Shown here: one piece after another, positions 32,804-44,850 of the stretch
How the letters are laid out: the number at the start of each line of letters is the position of its first letter
How positions within the stretch are numbered: position 1 is the stretch's first letter
Source of the DNA: Allacma fusca
Taxonomy: Eukaryota > Arthropoda > Collembola > Symphypleona > Sminthuridae
Assembly (NCBI GenBank): GCA_947179485.1
Contig: OX359249.1
Coordinates: 186,001 to 250,000, forward strand
Length of the DNA: 64,000 bases
Direction: 5' to 3'
Program-made: the position numbers and the translations under genes
The notes under the pieces: model-generated
Told to the model about the DNA's origin: nothing
The model's database searches: none
What the model saw: only the letters and a program-made list of their open reading frames with translations

Positions 32804-33615
32804 TTTTTTCCTCGAAATATGAAGTCTACATACAAGTGACTACAAAGTATTAAAAAATTTGAGCATAACCTACAATTTTATCTAATCATAAGCAAATATG
32901 TAGGAGATGCGGTCAGCTTTGTTTTAGAAGTTTATGAGTAAGTGAACTAATAATTACAAGTGTATTTATGAGTCTCTCCACAGTAAGTGAAATGGTTGTA
33001 TGCTATTGATTTTTTCTCTTGCTTATGGCCTTGTTTTGAGTATTCTTCACTTTGATTTAATTCTTCGATGATTTCGGCTACTTCTTCACTTATATTGACA
33101 TCTTACAGTTTCAATTCAAACACACTTAAAGTTCATGCTAATTACAACGAAATTGACTTACTTCTAATAATTGTTAAATAAAAAACCATTGCACTTCATC
33201 GTTAATCACTGCACAAGCCTGGTTGACGGTTTGCTAAACACTTCGGTATTCACTATTTTTCCCAAACCAAGTGCCCTTATAAATATTGCATGCAGAATGG
33301 AAGGTTTTATTCACGTGAAGTTTGATTTTTTGTGGCGGAAATAAATACCTGCAAATTACCTGAAATGTTAAGTCCGGGTTCAGGTAATTCGAATACTGTG
33401 ACCCGAACTTGAACCCGATAAAATGTTCAGGTATTTTATTTTATCCGAACTTGACGGTAACCCGACCTGAATTTTCAGGTGCGGATCTTACACTTACCCG
33501 TACTTGACCCGATATTCAGGTACTTAATTTTAGTTAACCCGAACCCGACTTGAACCCGACCCGACGGGTATTTTTCAGGTAATACCTGATACCTGCAAGC
33601 AGCTCTGTTAAAAAT

Positions 33616-36540
33616 CCAACAAATTACAAAACATCCTCAAATAGCCCAATTATTTGTGTATGTAAATTCACCTTTGCCCATTATTTCACCATGTTTTGCA
33701 GTATCAGTTACAACTTAGGATTATGCTAATTACATGTAAATTTATGAAAAATGAAAGAACCATTCACAATATTATGTATCAAATATTCATCATTCAGCTA
33801 CATTTTTACTTCACCAGGTAAGGCTGTGAGGTTTCCACGAAAATGTTGAGATTTGTAACTGTTTAGAATTAATTCATGAAACTCATTTTAATTAAATAAC
33901 CTTAAAATTGTCAAAAAAAAACAAAGTGTCATATTTGTTCCAAAATTTCGACTTTTTTTCGAATTTTGAAAAATCTGACCTGAGGAATTTAAAATGGTAG
34001 TGAATAGTGGAATTTTGAACAAAATCGGTCAACCAGCTTTCGAGTAATGTTTTATACGAAAACTCCAATAACTTCCGAATCGTGCCTGTCATGGAACTGC
34101 AATCAGCACCAGTGTGTATCTCTTGTCAATACAAATCATTTATCACCACATATCACACCCAAACCGAAAATTCTCGACCATTCACATGCAAAAAACTAAC
34201 TCATTTCAAATCATGACCCCAGGTCACTCACATTGACCTACAAATTATTATTAGTAATACCATGTAAATAATCAGCCCATTGTAATATACTAGCTATAAC
34301 TATATCTATGTTAACTCTGAAACCAAAAAGGGCCTAATATGTATATGGCTCCTATGTTGAAGGTCTTGGCCAGACTGACCATAGCTTAGGTAATCTAGGG
34401 GTTAACGTAAGGAAGTAAAATGCCAGCTCTTACATCGAAAATGCTCTTATAAACGGTGCTCTTATATGGAACAATTACAGTACTACAATCGCATTGGGAG
34501 GACCTGGGAGTGCTCTTATACAGAACAAGCTCTTATACGGAGGCCTCTTATAGCGAGAGTACATTGTATCACCAATTTTAGTCAATCATATTCAAGAAAC
34601 CCCTTCTGGCCAAACATTTTCAAACATACACCAATATACGCCTTATGAACAAAATTGGAAAATCACTGTCCAAGGAATCAATCGTTACCAAAACTGTGCT
34701 GTGGTAACGGAATCACTTAGCGCTAGTATTGATTCATCCACATCCGTGAAGCCAGTTGTGAGTGTTGTGACCAATATTAAACAATTATAGGCCATGAATC
34801 CAGCTTTGACCAATAAAAGTCAATCTAAGCTCAAGAAACCAACTGTGAATGGTCCAACCTGAAGCCACGAAACCAGTTGTGACACTTGTGACCAATATTG
34901 GCCAATCTGAGGCCAAGAAACCACTGATGACCAATAGTGGTTACTATTTAAGCCTTGAAACCACTTATAATGAATACATGCCAAAAATGTTTCAGTTAGG
35001 ATATATTACTTTACTTCACCGGACTTTCTCAAGTGAAAGTTTCTTATGGATTGAAACTTTCGATTCCCACGAACCAGGTCGAGATGGCTTGACATTTTTT
35101 CCGCTCTGGACATTCGACCATATACCTAAGCTTACACAAAATTTCGTACCTATCCCCAGTGGGCATGGAGCGTCGGTTATTGTAAGTACATATATCCAAC
35201 CATACCGGCACATAATAAAAAAGTCTAAAACACCAGCAGTACTACTTTGAAAAACCTTGACACCATAATCGCTATAAAATTAAAAATTCTGTATTAGTAA
35301 CACGAACACCAGTAACCAGGGGTGGATTTACGAAGTGGCCCAACCAGGGTAAAACATTTTGGGCAAGGGTAAACAAAATATCGAAGGCCCTCAGATTGCA
35401 AGTGGAAAGGCCTACAAATCCATTTTGAGGCTTAGGGCCAGGAAAAAAATATTTTATTAATCCACCCCTGCCAATAATTCAAATAAGTCCTTCACCCATA
35501 AAACATGTATTCTGACTCGTTAACCTCCCAGTTCAAAAATTTCGGTTTTTTGATAGTTTCGCGGAAAGGCTATTTCGTAATTTGTCTTCAAGCAACGGAT
35601 GACGGAACAACTCTCAAACGGCGCATTTATGATAAAACGTCAAAAATCAAAATACTATTTCAAATAAAGTACACCAATTGTAAACCATACAAATGCAATA
35701 ATACCACATTACAAAATACTTATGCACCTTTTTCTTGCATCTTAATAATAAAACAATCTTCTCAATAAAACATACATTTTTTTGCTCCAAATACCGAAGA
35801 CTACAATAGGTATTTTCAAATACAGTATTTGGAAATAGTTCACCTCTCAAATTAGTTTAATTTGTTGATAATTTACTTGTACTAACTTTACTGAATTATG
35901 ACAGCATTTTCCCTGTACCGGTTCTATCCAGGGCTGTACGATTGCATTGTTTTCTATTGTGTTATTATGCATTAACCGAGTGTACACATTATTACATATA
36001 AACGTATTCATGTAGATACTGGAAAAAAACATCGATCAACTGTTACAATGAAAATATTTTATTTCCAAAAAATATTCGTAAACTGATTTTGATAGAACTG
36101 CGGTTTACTTAAAATAATGATATGTATGTACTAAATAACAAAAAATAATTACACGAGTGGATTTATCAATTAATTTCGCAGCTTAAGTAGTTTATGAGCA
36201 AATCACGCTACAGTACAATTTGAAGCAAATAATGCTCACCATTAACATTATGATTGACAGCTTTCTGAAGAATGTGATAACTGACTAGAAAATGTAATGC
36301 CATTATATCTAGAAGAATGTCATCATTATGAAGTTACAGATTGCAAGATGAAGTTTGCAAATATTTAGATCACTATCGTAGGCGCTGATAAAAATCCTTC
36401 ACACACTCATATATTACAGGTTATTTACATGCGTGCAGCTAACAGGCACGACAAATATTTTTAAAAAACTTAAATACATGAGAGTAAGTACTTACGTTAC
36501 ATGTTTGAATGATTGTTTGGCCGTGGAATTGATGTATATG
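33616..36540. other. No gene recognised; degenerate repeats
   Basis: Bases 34430-34570 hold CTCTTATA words and end (minus strand) CAATGTACTCTCGCTATAAG, resembling one end of a pogo/Tigger-type element. A loose tandem repeat follows at 34740-34960. A 133-codon frame at 34849-35250 runs through that repeat and has no family signature. A TTTATT at 36058-36063 would be a polyadenylation signal for the minus-strand gene starting at 38082. Confidence 0.4.
34740..34960 (+). repeat. Loose tandem repeat, roughly 55-65 bp unit
   Basis: The pattern AAACCAGTTGTGA...TTGTGACCAATATTGGCCAAT followed by CTGAGGCCAAG recurs about three to four times with heavy divergence. The unit length is approximate because of indels. 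Confidence 0.5.
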
Positions 36541-38082
36541 CTACAGAGTATGTTTTGGCTTTGTCATGATTTTACCCTGATTATGTTTTGGTCCGAATTC
36601 AAAATTGTAAGTGAGATTCGTAGAACATTTAAAACCACGCTTAGCTTTTCCTCGCTCAGCGACGCGACAGTCAGCTACACCATTTGTTTTCTTATCAGGT
36701 AAAATACAGCATTGAACGTATGTTTCGGTAGATTTTTTTGCAGTTTCCTTCTCAATTTTATCCTGCAATGTTCGGAGCCAGTCTCCCTCCAACGCAACGT
36801 ATACCCTTCCAGCAAAATCCCCACTAGCATCGTTTTCAAAAGTGCCTATTCGAACTTGAGCATCATCTGCACTTCGAGTTCTCCCTACCCCAAATAATCC
36901 CTTCATGGAGAAAAGGCCAAGGAAAGCTCCTAAACTGATCCAAGCAACGACTAATAGTCCAACAAAAACAAGACCTACAGCTCGCCGAAGAAAGTCAGCG
37001 ATCTCATGGTGGTTTACTTCAAAGTCGATGTAGGAGGACAAGAAACGGGTGAAGAAATTGGGCTGAGGCGGTGGAAAAGGTTGAGTTGATAATTTTGTAA
37101 CACGCTGATCCCATTCCGAGTCAGACGCTTGAAAACCAGTTAACGGAACTCCAGAACTTGTGTCTCGGTGAGCATAATGTGATGGAGATGTTACAATATT
37201 GGCAATTCGTTGCTTATTTTTTGGACCATATTCTTCCCAAGCGGCTCTCAAAGCGTCGTCCAACAAAACTTGCTTCTGTTCTTCAGTGTAAAATGGTAGT
37301 GGTGGCGCTTGAATTTGGTGAATTGTCGGGTGGTACGCCCAATCATTTGGCTGGCTCTTAAAGTCCAAAGTACTTCGTACCAGGCCGTAGTAGTTGGACA
37401 ACGGGAGTTCCTGTAATTAAAACATATTTCATAGAAAAGACATTTAACACAAGTCAGAAAAACTAATGTAAGAAATTTTATTTCTTCTTTATTCACATTA
37501 TAGTATTATAAAATTTTGTGACTATGTACTAATTAACATGCTGCTGTGATTATGAGCTTTGGCTCGCTCACTCAAATAATAAATAATAAAAATGCAGGTT
37601 CGTGCGTTCATCACAACAATTTGACGATTTTGATAGAGAGAGCTGTGCTCTATTGATATTGATAGGGACAACTTCTTATCCTATTACAAGTGAATTTATG
37701 GGTTCGAGATAAGGATGAATTTACACGTTAAGACAGGGAGAACTTTTTAGTAGGACAATCAGCTTTCTCCAGCTCCAAATAAGACTCACCTGAACTGTTG
37801 GAATTTCCGATTCTCCAGAGTACCCCGAATAGTTGTGGTTGCTGCCATACTCATTATTGGCTAATATAGGTGATGCAAAGGTCAGTCCAACCAAACATCG
37901 GAATCTGTAACAAAATATATCTACGTGACTTCAAAACTAACATTTAGTAAGCTCGTTAGTTTCCCCAGTGCTAAAAAGCTGAAAACATAAATAATAAAGT
38001 AGGGATCTCTTTAAAGTAATCTAAGTAAACAAAAATTAAACGGGGCTTACACATTATGTAACAAACTTCCCGGAGCCTTCAT
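36541..38082 (-). CDS. Unrecognised secretory-pathway single-pass membrane protein, three exons
   Basis: I assembled three minus-strand exons: 38051-38082, 37790-37904 and 36541-37410. All junctions have GT donors and AG acceptors (GTAAGC, GTGAGT; TTACAG, TTACAG) and phases agree, giving 338 residues. Residues 1-26 form a signal peptide (MKAPGSLLHNV, then FRCLVGLTFASPILA). The mature part starts NNEYGSNHNYSGY. A Pro-rich region (about 159-167) precedes a strong membrane segment at about 193-216 (AVGLVFVGLLVVAWISLGAF). The C-terminal 120 residues carry a Cys cluster (CCILPDKK, ADCRVAE, GFKC) and end in a basic tail. The order suggests type I topology with the first half outside the cytosol or in the lumen. 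I do not recognise the family. Nothing nearby suggests a partner. It looks intact. Confidence 0.75.
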
Positions 38083-38244
38083 TCTCTCACAGATTTACTT
38101 CTTTTACCTACTTCCTCAGTCTTGGCCTTGAACTTGGACTCTGTGTCTCCTCAAAGGCAACTTAAGGCATCCTCAACATCAAATGATGCCTTTAAGTCAG
38201 CACTACATTTTCATCCTTCCCCCTTACATGTGCTCACGTGGGGT

Positions 38245-38430
38245 CTCACTAAAACGCTCAACTACGCCACTACTGAACTACTCATGTTTACTCCAAAACA
38301 TTGAACTACTAAACCACTGAACTACTGACTTTTACCCCAAAACACTGAACTACTGAACTCCACTAAAACACTGAACTACTGACCTCCTCAAAAATACTTA
38401 CCAAAACTGAGCTGACCTCCCCCAAAACGC
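38245..38430. repeat. Degenerate ACTGAACTACT array upstream of the membrane-protein gene
   Basis: CTGAACTACTG and AAAACACTGAACTAC recur about eight times. It lies 160-350 bases upstream of the start codon of the gene at 36541-38082 and may overlap its promoter region. No regulatory role can be read from the sequence. Confidence 0.6.
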
Positions 38431-38511
38431 ATGCTGTGGCTTGGACTAAAAGGAGGAACGAGTAATAGTTTGTAACAAGGTGGTTGAAAGCAGGAGCAGA
38501 GGAATAGGAAA

Positions 38512-39674
38512 AAATCATCTGTGATCAGCACTACGTGCTAAGTCACCAGGGGGCGAAGCCCCGGCGGAGTTGCAACAAGGGTTATTAACAGTAATGTGGT
38601 GTATACAAGGAAACGTGTATTTAATTTCCCCCCGTACAGGTCACTTTTATATATACTGGGCAAAGATGTTAACTGAGGCAAAAGGAAATAAACATATACC
38701 CCACATCCAATTAAATTCCATTCCAAAACATTTGAGTTACAAATGCCCGTACAAAAGCCCGTTATATGCCCTTCATTCCATTAAATCTAGCTCCGTGATT
38801 TCAAATACTGATATTTTGAAATAAAGGCGCCAGGTATATAATGTAAATGTGTACAGCCTTTTACCACAATTAGTTGATAAAAATTTGATATGTTACCGTT
38901 TTGTGGTTCACCAGTCCGCCTAATATACGGGAAAACACTACAATAAATCAATGTTTAATATTTCCCAACAAAACAACCACATCACACCTTGACATGCAAA
39001 ACTGACAATAATCCTCACCACTCTGAAAATAAGACTAAGATTTACATAACCAGTTAAAACTACGTGCAACAAACAAAATTAGCAATGCACCATTTGACGA
39101 GAAAGAAGTGAATGTTAAATAAAATCGTCACTAGAATATGTTCATGTGTAATTGTGTGTTTCAATCGAACCGTTTCCACATTGTGAGCATTTTGACTTGA
39201 AACGATTGTGCATTCGTTTGTAATAATGTGCGCGTTAAAACGCTTAAGTATATATGTAATTGCGCATTAAATTGTATATACATGTGTTTCCTTCAATGTA
39301 TTACTACGTTTCATATTTGATTTTAAAACACCATGTACAAGTACTCCCGACCTCTAGTGGTCGTTACAGCAGTCAATTCAATGTTACAACAATCCTTCAA
39401 TAGATGGCGCAAGCTGCACTCCCAATGTGCACACATATGTATTACCATGATTACGTGACCTCATTTATTTTTCCGGGGTCAAACGGATGACACGATGTCC
39501 TTCAAAAACAATAGGGTTCTTCCTATTTGCATGATCTGTCCCGGTAAAAATTTAGTAATGTGTAGTAGTAATGGTTCTGCAGATATCGTGCGGACAAGAC
39601 AGCCTCTACAGATAGGCAGACAGCCAGACAGCCAGACCTTCGCAATAGGGACTCTCGCTTCGCTTCGCCCCTAA
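38512..39674. repeat. Unclassified interspersed repeat, copy 2 (long form)
   Basis: It starts AATCATCTGTGATCAGCACTA and ends CTTCGCTTCGCCCCTAAAAA. The first 60 bases contain two hairpins: GCACTACGTGC and GGGGCGAAGCCCC. Compared with copy 3 it has about 540 extra bases in the middle (about 38690-39285), so copy 3 may be a deletion derivative or this copy may hold an insertion. It has no coding capacity. Confidence 0.8.
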
Positions 39675-40083
39675 AAATGTGGGAACGAAAATCAGTAATA
39701 AAATAGAAAAGTCCCAGAAAGGTTTCACACTACTGAATAGAAGAAGATGGTAAGTTTCGAAGTAATAGTTTCCTTCACTTCCAGTATTTTTTGGCAATAG
39801 AAGCAAGTTCCCAACATATTATAGTAACCCCAAAATACCCTGTCTCAGCTAAAATTTCGCCATAAGATAAGACAAATTTTTGCGCTTCGACGAAAAACAA
39901 ATATAAATCTGACTACATGACCATAGCAGAAAGATTTTGCAATTTCGCCGAAATTCAAAACTTTAGGAAGATATGCCCTTTTGTCGATCACGCTTGTAAA
40001 ATCTTCGAAGTAATTTTTTACCTGCCTTCCCCCAACAATTCTTATAAACATTTGCACACTTCTGCCTAATTATTACAAGATAG

Positions 40084-40915
40084 TAGTGCCCCTTATGGGT
40101 ACAAAAATCCTGTACCTGGACCTGTTCCTGGACCCATATAACGGGTACTTTAAAATTGTGTACCTTTACCCGTACCTGTAGCCTGTACCCATGCTAACAG
40201 GTTCAAATTCTTTGTATCCGTACCTGATCTCAATTTAAATCATTGTACCTGTACGTGAAATGTGCCTGTACCAAAAAACAACCCAAATACTGGACCCAAG
40301 GGTACAGGTATCTGGATGTACCTGGACCTGTGCCCAGGTCCTTCTTTTAAGATGCTCAGAATTTGTTGTAACTAATATTCCACACTGTAAGAAAATTAAT
40401 TGTTGTCATCAAACTTCACGACTTACATGATATTTCACCGAAACAGATTTTTATGAAACAACATCAGTTTTTTTAAAATACGGGATGCCAAAAGTCACCA
40501 TTTAATAATGCATTCCACAAATACTGCCAGATTTCTTAATCAGCCCTTCTGTATGCACTCTTTTATTATCAGTAAGTATTGTAGTACTGTTCAAATATTC
40601 CTAAACAATTGTTATATTAAAATCATCAAACTAATTACCATTACAACCATTTTATTTGTTATTGATATATTTTATACAGCAAAAATGCAAGCTTATTCTA
40701 TTTTTATTCGGTTGGATTTGCAAGGGAGCAAAATCCTAAATTACATTGCATTTGGGACCCTTTTTGTTGTCAAATACTGGGTGGTTATTAATCATCAATG
40801 TGTACCCAGAAAGTACCCAAAATGTTTGGGTACAAAATTTATGTACCCATTTTGTACCTAGACCTGCACCTGTACCCATATACCCGGGTACTACCTGTAC
40901 CCATGAGGGGCACTA
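40084..40915. mobile_element. Short hAT element with GGGTAC-rich ends
   Basis: The termini are TAGTGCCCCTTATGGGTAC and, on the minus strand, TAGTGCCCCTCATGGGTAC. Arrays of GGGTAC/ACCTGTACC words follow inside both ends. The flanks CAAGATAG (40076-40083) and CAAGCTAG (40916-40923) form an 8-bp duplication with one mismatch. The interior has no transposase. Bases 39675-40075 show no gene. Confidence 0.85.
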
Positions 40916-40923
40916 CAAGCTAG

Positions 40924-43752
40924 TGTGCAAAATCTTGTGATTTAGGCCCAAGGGCTTGGGTCTTTAAAAATTAATTGTTTAAACAAGTACGTGAGTCATG
41001 GTTTTCATAATATAATCCTCTGGCTATTCGAGAATAATCCTGCGTCTCGTATTTCAATTTATTGAAAGGATGCTTATCCTTCGCACCTGTCGTATAAATG
41101 TTGACAATTTTTGCCAAATGGTTTTTTAAAATCATGAGGTATTGGTGTAGACATTACTCACAAGCACACTTGTAGCTTTAATTTCTTAGGTTATGTAACG
41201 TATTTCTGTTGCAGGTATTGAAATAGCAATAGTTTCGTTAATTCTGCAATGCAGTATTAATTCTAGCTAAGAAATGTTTACAAAAATATCATACAAGATA
41301 ATAACACGTAGCACAAAAAATCATAGCGTCTTGTCTTGGCTTTCATGCAGACTTGCAGACGATTTAAGCATCATATTCATATGAACTAGGGTTTTATTAA
41401 ATGTCGCTTTGTCCATTGATATCTACCTGTCAATTTCAAGTCACAAGTAATCAAGATCTCAATATTTTAGCTCCAGAATTTCCAAGATGTCATTGATTTT
41501 CCAAGTGTCATTACTAACAATGGTTTATGTCCTGAAAATTTCTGCTTAAAATTTTGTTCCAAATTGGTAGTATGTCATGACATGTTGAACTCCAGAAACT
41601 TTATTTATCAGTGCTGACAAATTTGATGTCAGATTGCAAATAAAGAGTAATTTTAAAACGCAAGATATAAACATTAGTTAAAACTTTCTTAGTCTCCATC
41701 TTTATTTGTTTAAATTATTTAATCAAAAGGTAAGAAGAAAGAATGCAGAAACTCGTTCTTTGTATACTGACATTTGTAATTATATAGATATAAACAGTCA
41801 CTCTCAAAAATTGGGACCACATCACCCAATCCTGTGTGGCATACTTCACCTAAAGCAAACCTTTTTTGTTCATGATGACTGCCATTTGTAATAATTCATT
41901 ATCTTTTCTTACATGTTTGGAGAAATATCCTCAACTTTTGGGGTGCGCCGTTGATATTTCATGAAAATGAGACTTGTGATTTGAAATTGTTTTTATAGCA
42001 GCCAGATCTGTCATAGATTTCTGAAAAACCCTTGTATAAGAATTCAAACAAAAGGAAAAACACCGACTTCACTTAACCCTGTGACCTCAAATATTAGCTT
42101 GAATGAAGTAAATTTCAGACAATCTGCACTAAATTTAGTAAAAACTGCAAAAACAAATCAAGAGTCAGTCCCCTGATGTAAGCTAGCGGTGGTGGGATAT
42201 GCTTATAGTTACTCCGCATACACTGCAAACAATTTGAATTTTCAAACTGGTTGCATTTTCACATAAATGGCTTGCCGTAACATTTTAGGAAATTAAATGA
42301 CGTTTTTAACTCAATTTTCTTACATACCACTGCACACTTGTCCAAACGTCCAAAGTGCCCAAAATGCGGCACCTCGTTTGTAACCTAAAATTAAGTTACT
42401 GGATAAATTTTTTAACTCATTTTCCGAAATCCCACTTGAAAAATGTTTTACTATAAAATATTTTTGCTTTAGCTACAATACGTTGGTTATGATTCCTCTT
42501 TAAGGAAATTGCTTAAGCATTTGGTTAAACGGGTGGACATCTATCATGAGATGTCGGATTGCTGTTCAATGTCGAATGTCGACAAATATTGTAAAAGTAA
42601 AGTTCGGTTTTAAATGCAAAAATCATGGTTTTGTTTTGTACGGGTACGTTCGTTACGAACCATTTGCTTGATTTTACGGGAACAAAATTATTCTAAATTG
42701 AGAATTTTAAATGCATTTTAACATGCGAATTTTCGGTAAACGAAACATTGTAAAGATGCAACGCAAAAATATTTAAAACTGACGAAACATTTTAAAATAT
42801 AAACACTGGTCATCAGCAAAAACAATATTTTGAAATTGTAAAATTTTAAACTTCTAAGATTAGTGTTTTACTTGGGGTAATAAAAATTTACTACACAAGC
42901 TCCAAGTTTTGAGATATTTTATAACCCTAAGTTCTTATGTAATAAAGTCACAAAACTCCTAAACTAGTGAAACTTTTTTTATAGTAATTTTTGTGCTGCA
43001 TTTTTTGCAATTATCAGAATCTGAAACATTCACAGGCAGTGGTCAAATCTTTCTTTTAAAACCCCGTAAAATCTTCTATAATAGAGTTGAGTGTTTGCAA
43101 CTTTTGAAAGCAAGCGGATGTTGCAGAGTTTTTAAGGATTTTTGAAATATTTTCTTAATCCATTTTTTAAACCGCAGATTATAAATAATAAAGTAGGACA
43201 ATTGGTTTTTTTTTAGAAAATCAACCTTAAAACTTTCTTCCGATTGGATGTTTACGCTAGAGGATCAATAATGGTCATAGTGTAGGTATATGTTTTTGTC
43301 AAACTGCCGAATATGCCTGCCCAAAATGCCAGGCATTTTCAGGTGGGTAGGCATAAAACCCAGATCATTTTCATTTTTGCAACCCTGCACATAAGTACAC
43401 TTGACTAATTCCTCGTCCTTCTTCAAATCCTTTTAGCCGTCAATCAATACCTGGTTGAAATGACACCGCCATTTCTTTCGAGAGCCAACGTTCATATTTT
43501 GAAGTATCTGTCGAATTCGCGTTATCAATATATCACTCTTAACAACATAAAACTTATAACGTAATTAACATTAAATGAAGCATAAAACCTCACAAATTGT
43601 GATTAAAATATAAGTGTTTACAGTCTTATCCTCTCTTCTAATTTGAAGGAGTGGATAGTGGTAGTGAAAGTGATGGTAAGAATAAAATATTCGCGCGCTC
43701 TAGACGCATCGACGACCATGGCGTTGCGCAGCTAGCTATTGCATCTATTTAC
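40924..43752. other. No gene recognised
   Basis: This is the longest stretch without any recognised gene or mobile element. It is AT-rich, with a frame of 61 codons at most. A short PuPy-rich part near 43640-43740 precedes the next hAT. Confidence 0.5.
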
Positions 43753-44215
43753 TAGGGATGCCAATGGTCTGGTCCGGACCATTAATAATGGTCCGTTATT
43801 GGTCTGGTCCGGTCTGGTCCTAGACTTGTATGGTCTGGTCCGGTCTGGTCTAACACTTGGACCAGACCAGATACAATTGGTCCAGCTTCAGGACCAGACC
43901 AGACCACAGGACCATGGTCCCAAAAGTACGCAAAATAAAAAATTTATGAGTTAACGAAATCCTGTGGAACAAATTAAAAATGTTATTTCTGAGGATAAAA
44001 AAAAATTTGACTGGATAAAATGTGATTATTCAATTGCTCTGAATGGTTTTCTGGACCATGGTCCGGACCATGGTCTTTGGTCTGGTCTGGTCCGAATGAC
44101 TGGATCAGACCACTGGTCTGGTCCGAAAAACTGGACCAGACCAATGGTCTGGTCTGCGCTTTGGACCAGACCAGTTTCATAAAATCTGGATCAGACCAGA
44201 CCATTGGCATCACTA
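43753..44215. mobile_element. Miniature hAT with TCTGGTCCGG-rich ends
   Basis: The ends are TAGGGATGCCAATGGTCTGG and, on the minus strand, TAGTGATGCCAATGGTCTGG. Almost the whole 463 bp is made of GGTCTGGTCC words apart from a centre at 43925-44045. The TAGNG terminus fits hAT, but the flanking 8-mers do not match, so the duplication has decayed or the ends are slightly different. An inverted TATTTAC lies just outside each end. Confidence 0.65.
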
Positions 44216-44232
44216 TGTGTAAATAACCAGAA

Positions 44233-44850
44233 AAATCATCTGTGATCAGCACTACGTGCTAAGTCACCAGGGGGCGAAGCCCCGGCGGAGTTGCAACAAG
44301 GGTTATTAACAGTAATGTGGTGTATACAAGGAAACGTGTATTTATTTCCCTAAATACAGGTCACTTTTATATGTACTGGGCAAAGATGTTAACTGAGGCA
44401 AAAGAAAAAAATGGTTTATACATGTGCTTCCTTGCATGTAGTAAGTATTATATTCAGTAAGCATATAGTAAATTGTGCAAAACGTTTCATATTCGATTTT
44501 AAAACACCATGTACAAGTATTCCCTACCTCTACCGGTGGTTAGAACACAATTTAATGTAAGCAACAAATCCTACTATATATGGCGCAAGCTGTACTCCGC
44601 AATGTGAACACATATGTATGTATTACTATGAGTTTATTCGTGACCTCAATTAATTTTCTGAGGTCAAACGAATGACACAATGTCCTTCAAAAACAATAGG
44701 GTTCTTCCTGTTTGCATGATCTGTCCCGGTAAAAATTTTGTAATGTGTAGTAGCAATGGTTCTGCAGATATCGTGCGGACAAGACAGCCTCTACAGACAG
44801 GCAGACAGCCAGACCTTCGCAATAGGGATCTCGCTTCGCTTCGCCCCTAA
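44233..44850. repeat. Unclassified interspersed repeat, copy 3
   Basis: It has the same ends as copies 1 and 2 (AATCATCTGTGATCAG and TTCGCCCCTAAAAA) with both terminal hairpins, and is about 618 bp long. The 3' part holds CAGACAGGCAGACAGCCAGAC. It inserted about 17 bases beyond the hAT at 43753. Bases 44851-45342 show no gene. Confidence 0.8.

Larger units (their letters stand above)
13367..33607. mobile_element. Outer hAT-like element with ACCTGAACCCG-rich ends, holding about 19 kb of nested insertions
   Basis: The left end begins CATAGCTGCTCTCCGGT and the right end, on the minus strand, begins CAGAGCTGCTTGCAGGT, so 13 of 17 bases agree. Immediately inside each end is a degenerate array of ACCTGA/CCCGAAC words (13388-13615 and 33355-33600) found nowhere else in the window. 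The flanks read ATTAAAAT (13359-13366) and TTAAAAAT (33608-33615), a near match to an 8-bp target duplication. The own sequence left is small: about 13620-14060 with an unrecognised 126-codon frame, and about 32810-33350. All the rest is later insertion. The pairing of ends 20 kb apart is my inference from shared words, TIR and flanks. Confidence 0.65.

Noticed and set aside
34849-35250. 133-codon frame as a possible host gene
   Set aside because: The first half is a degenerate tandem repeat, there is no domain, and no splice partners or start context support it.
36541-36702. Plus-strand frame overlapping the membrane-protein gene
   Set aside because: It is the antisense shadow of the last exon of the minus-strand gene.
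43739-44252. Overlapping frames with repeated Trp-Ser-Gly motifs on both strands
   Set aside because: They are translations of the TCTGGTCC word array of a miniature hAT.
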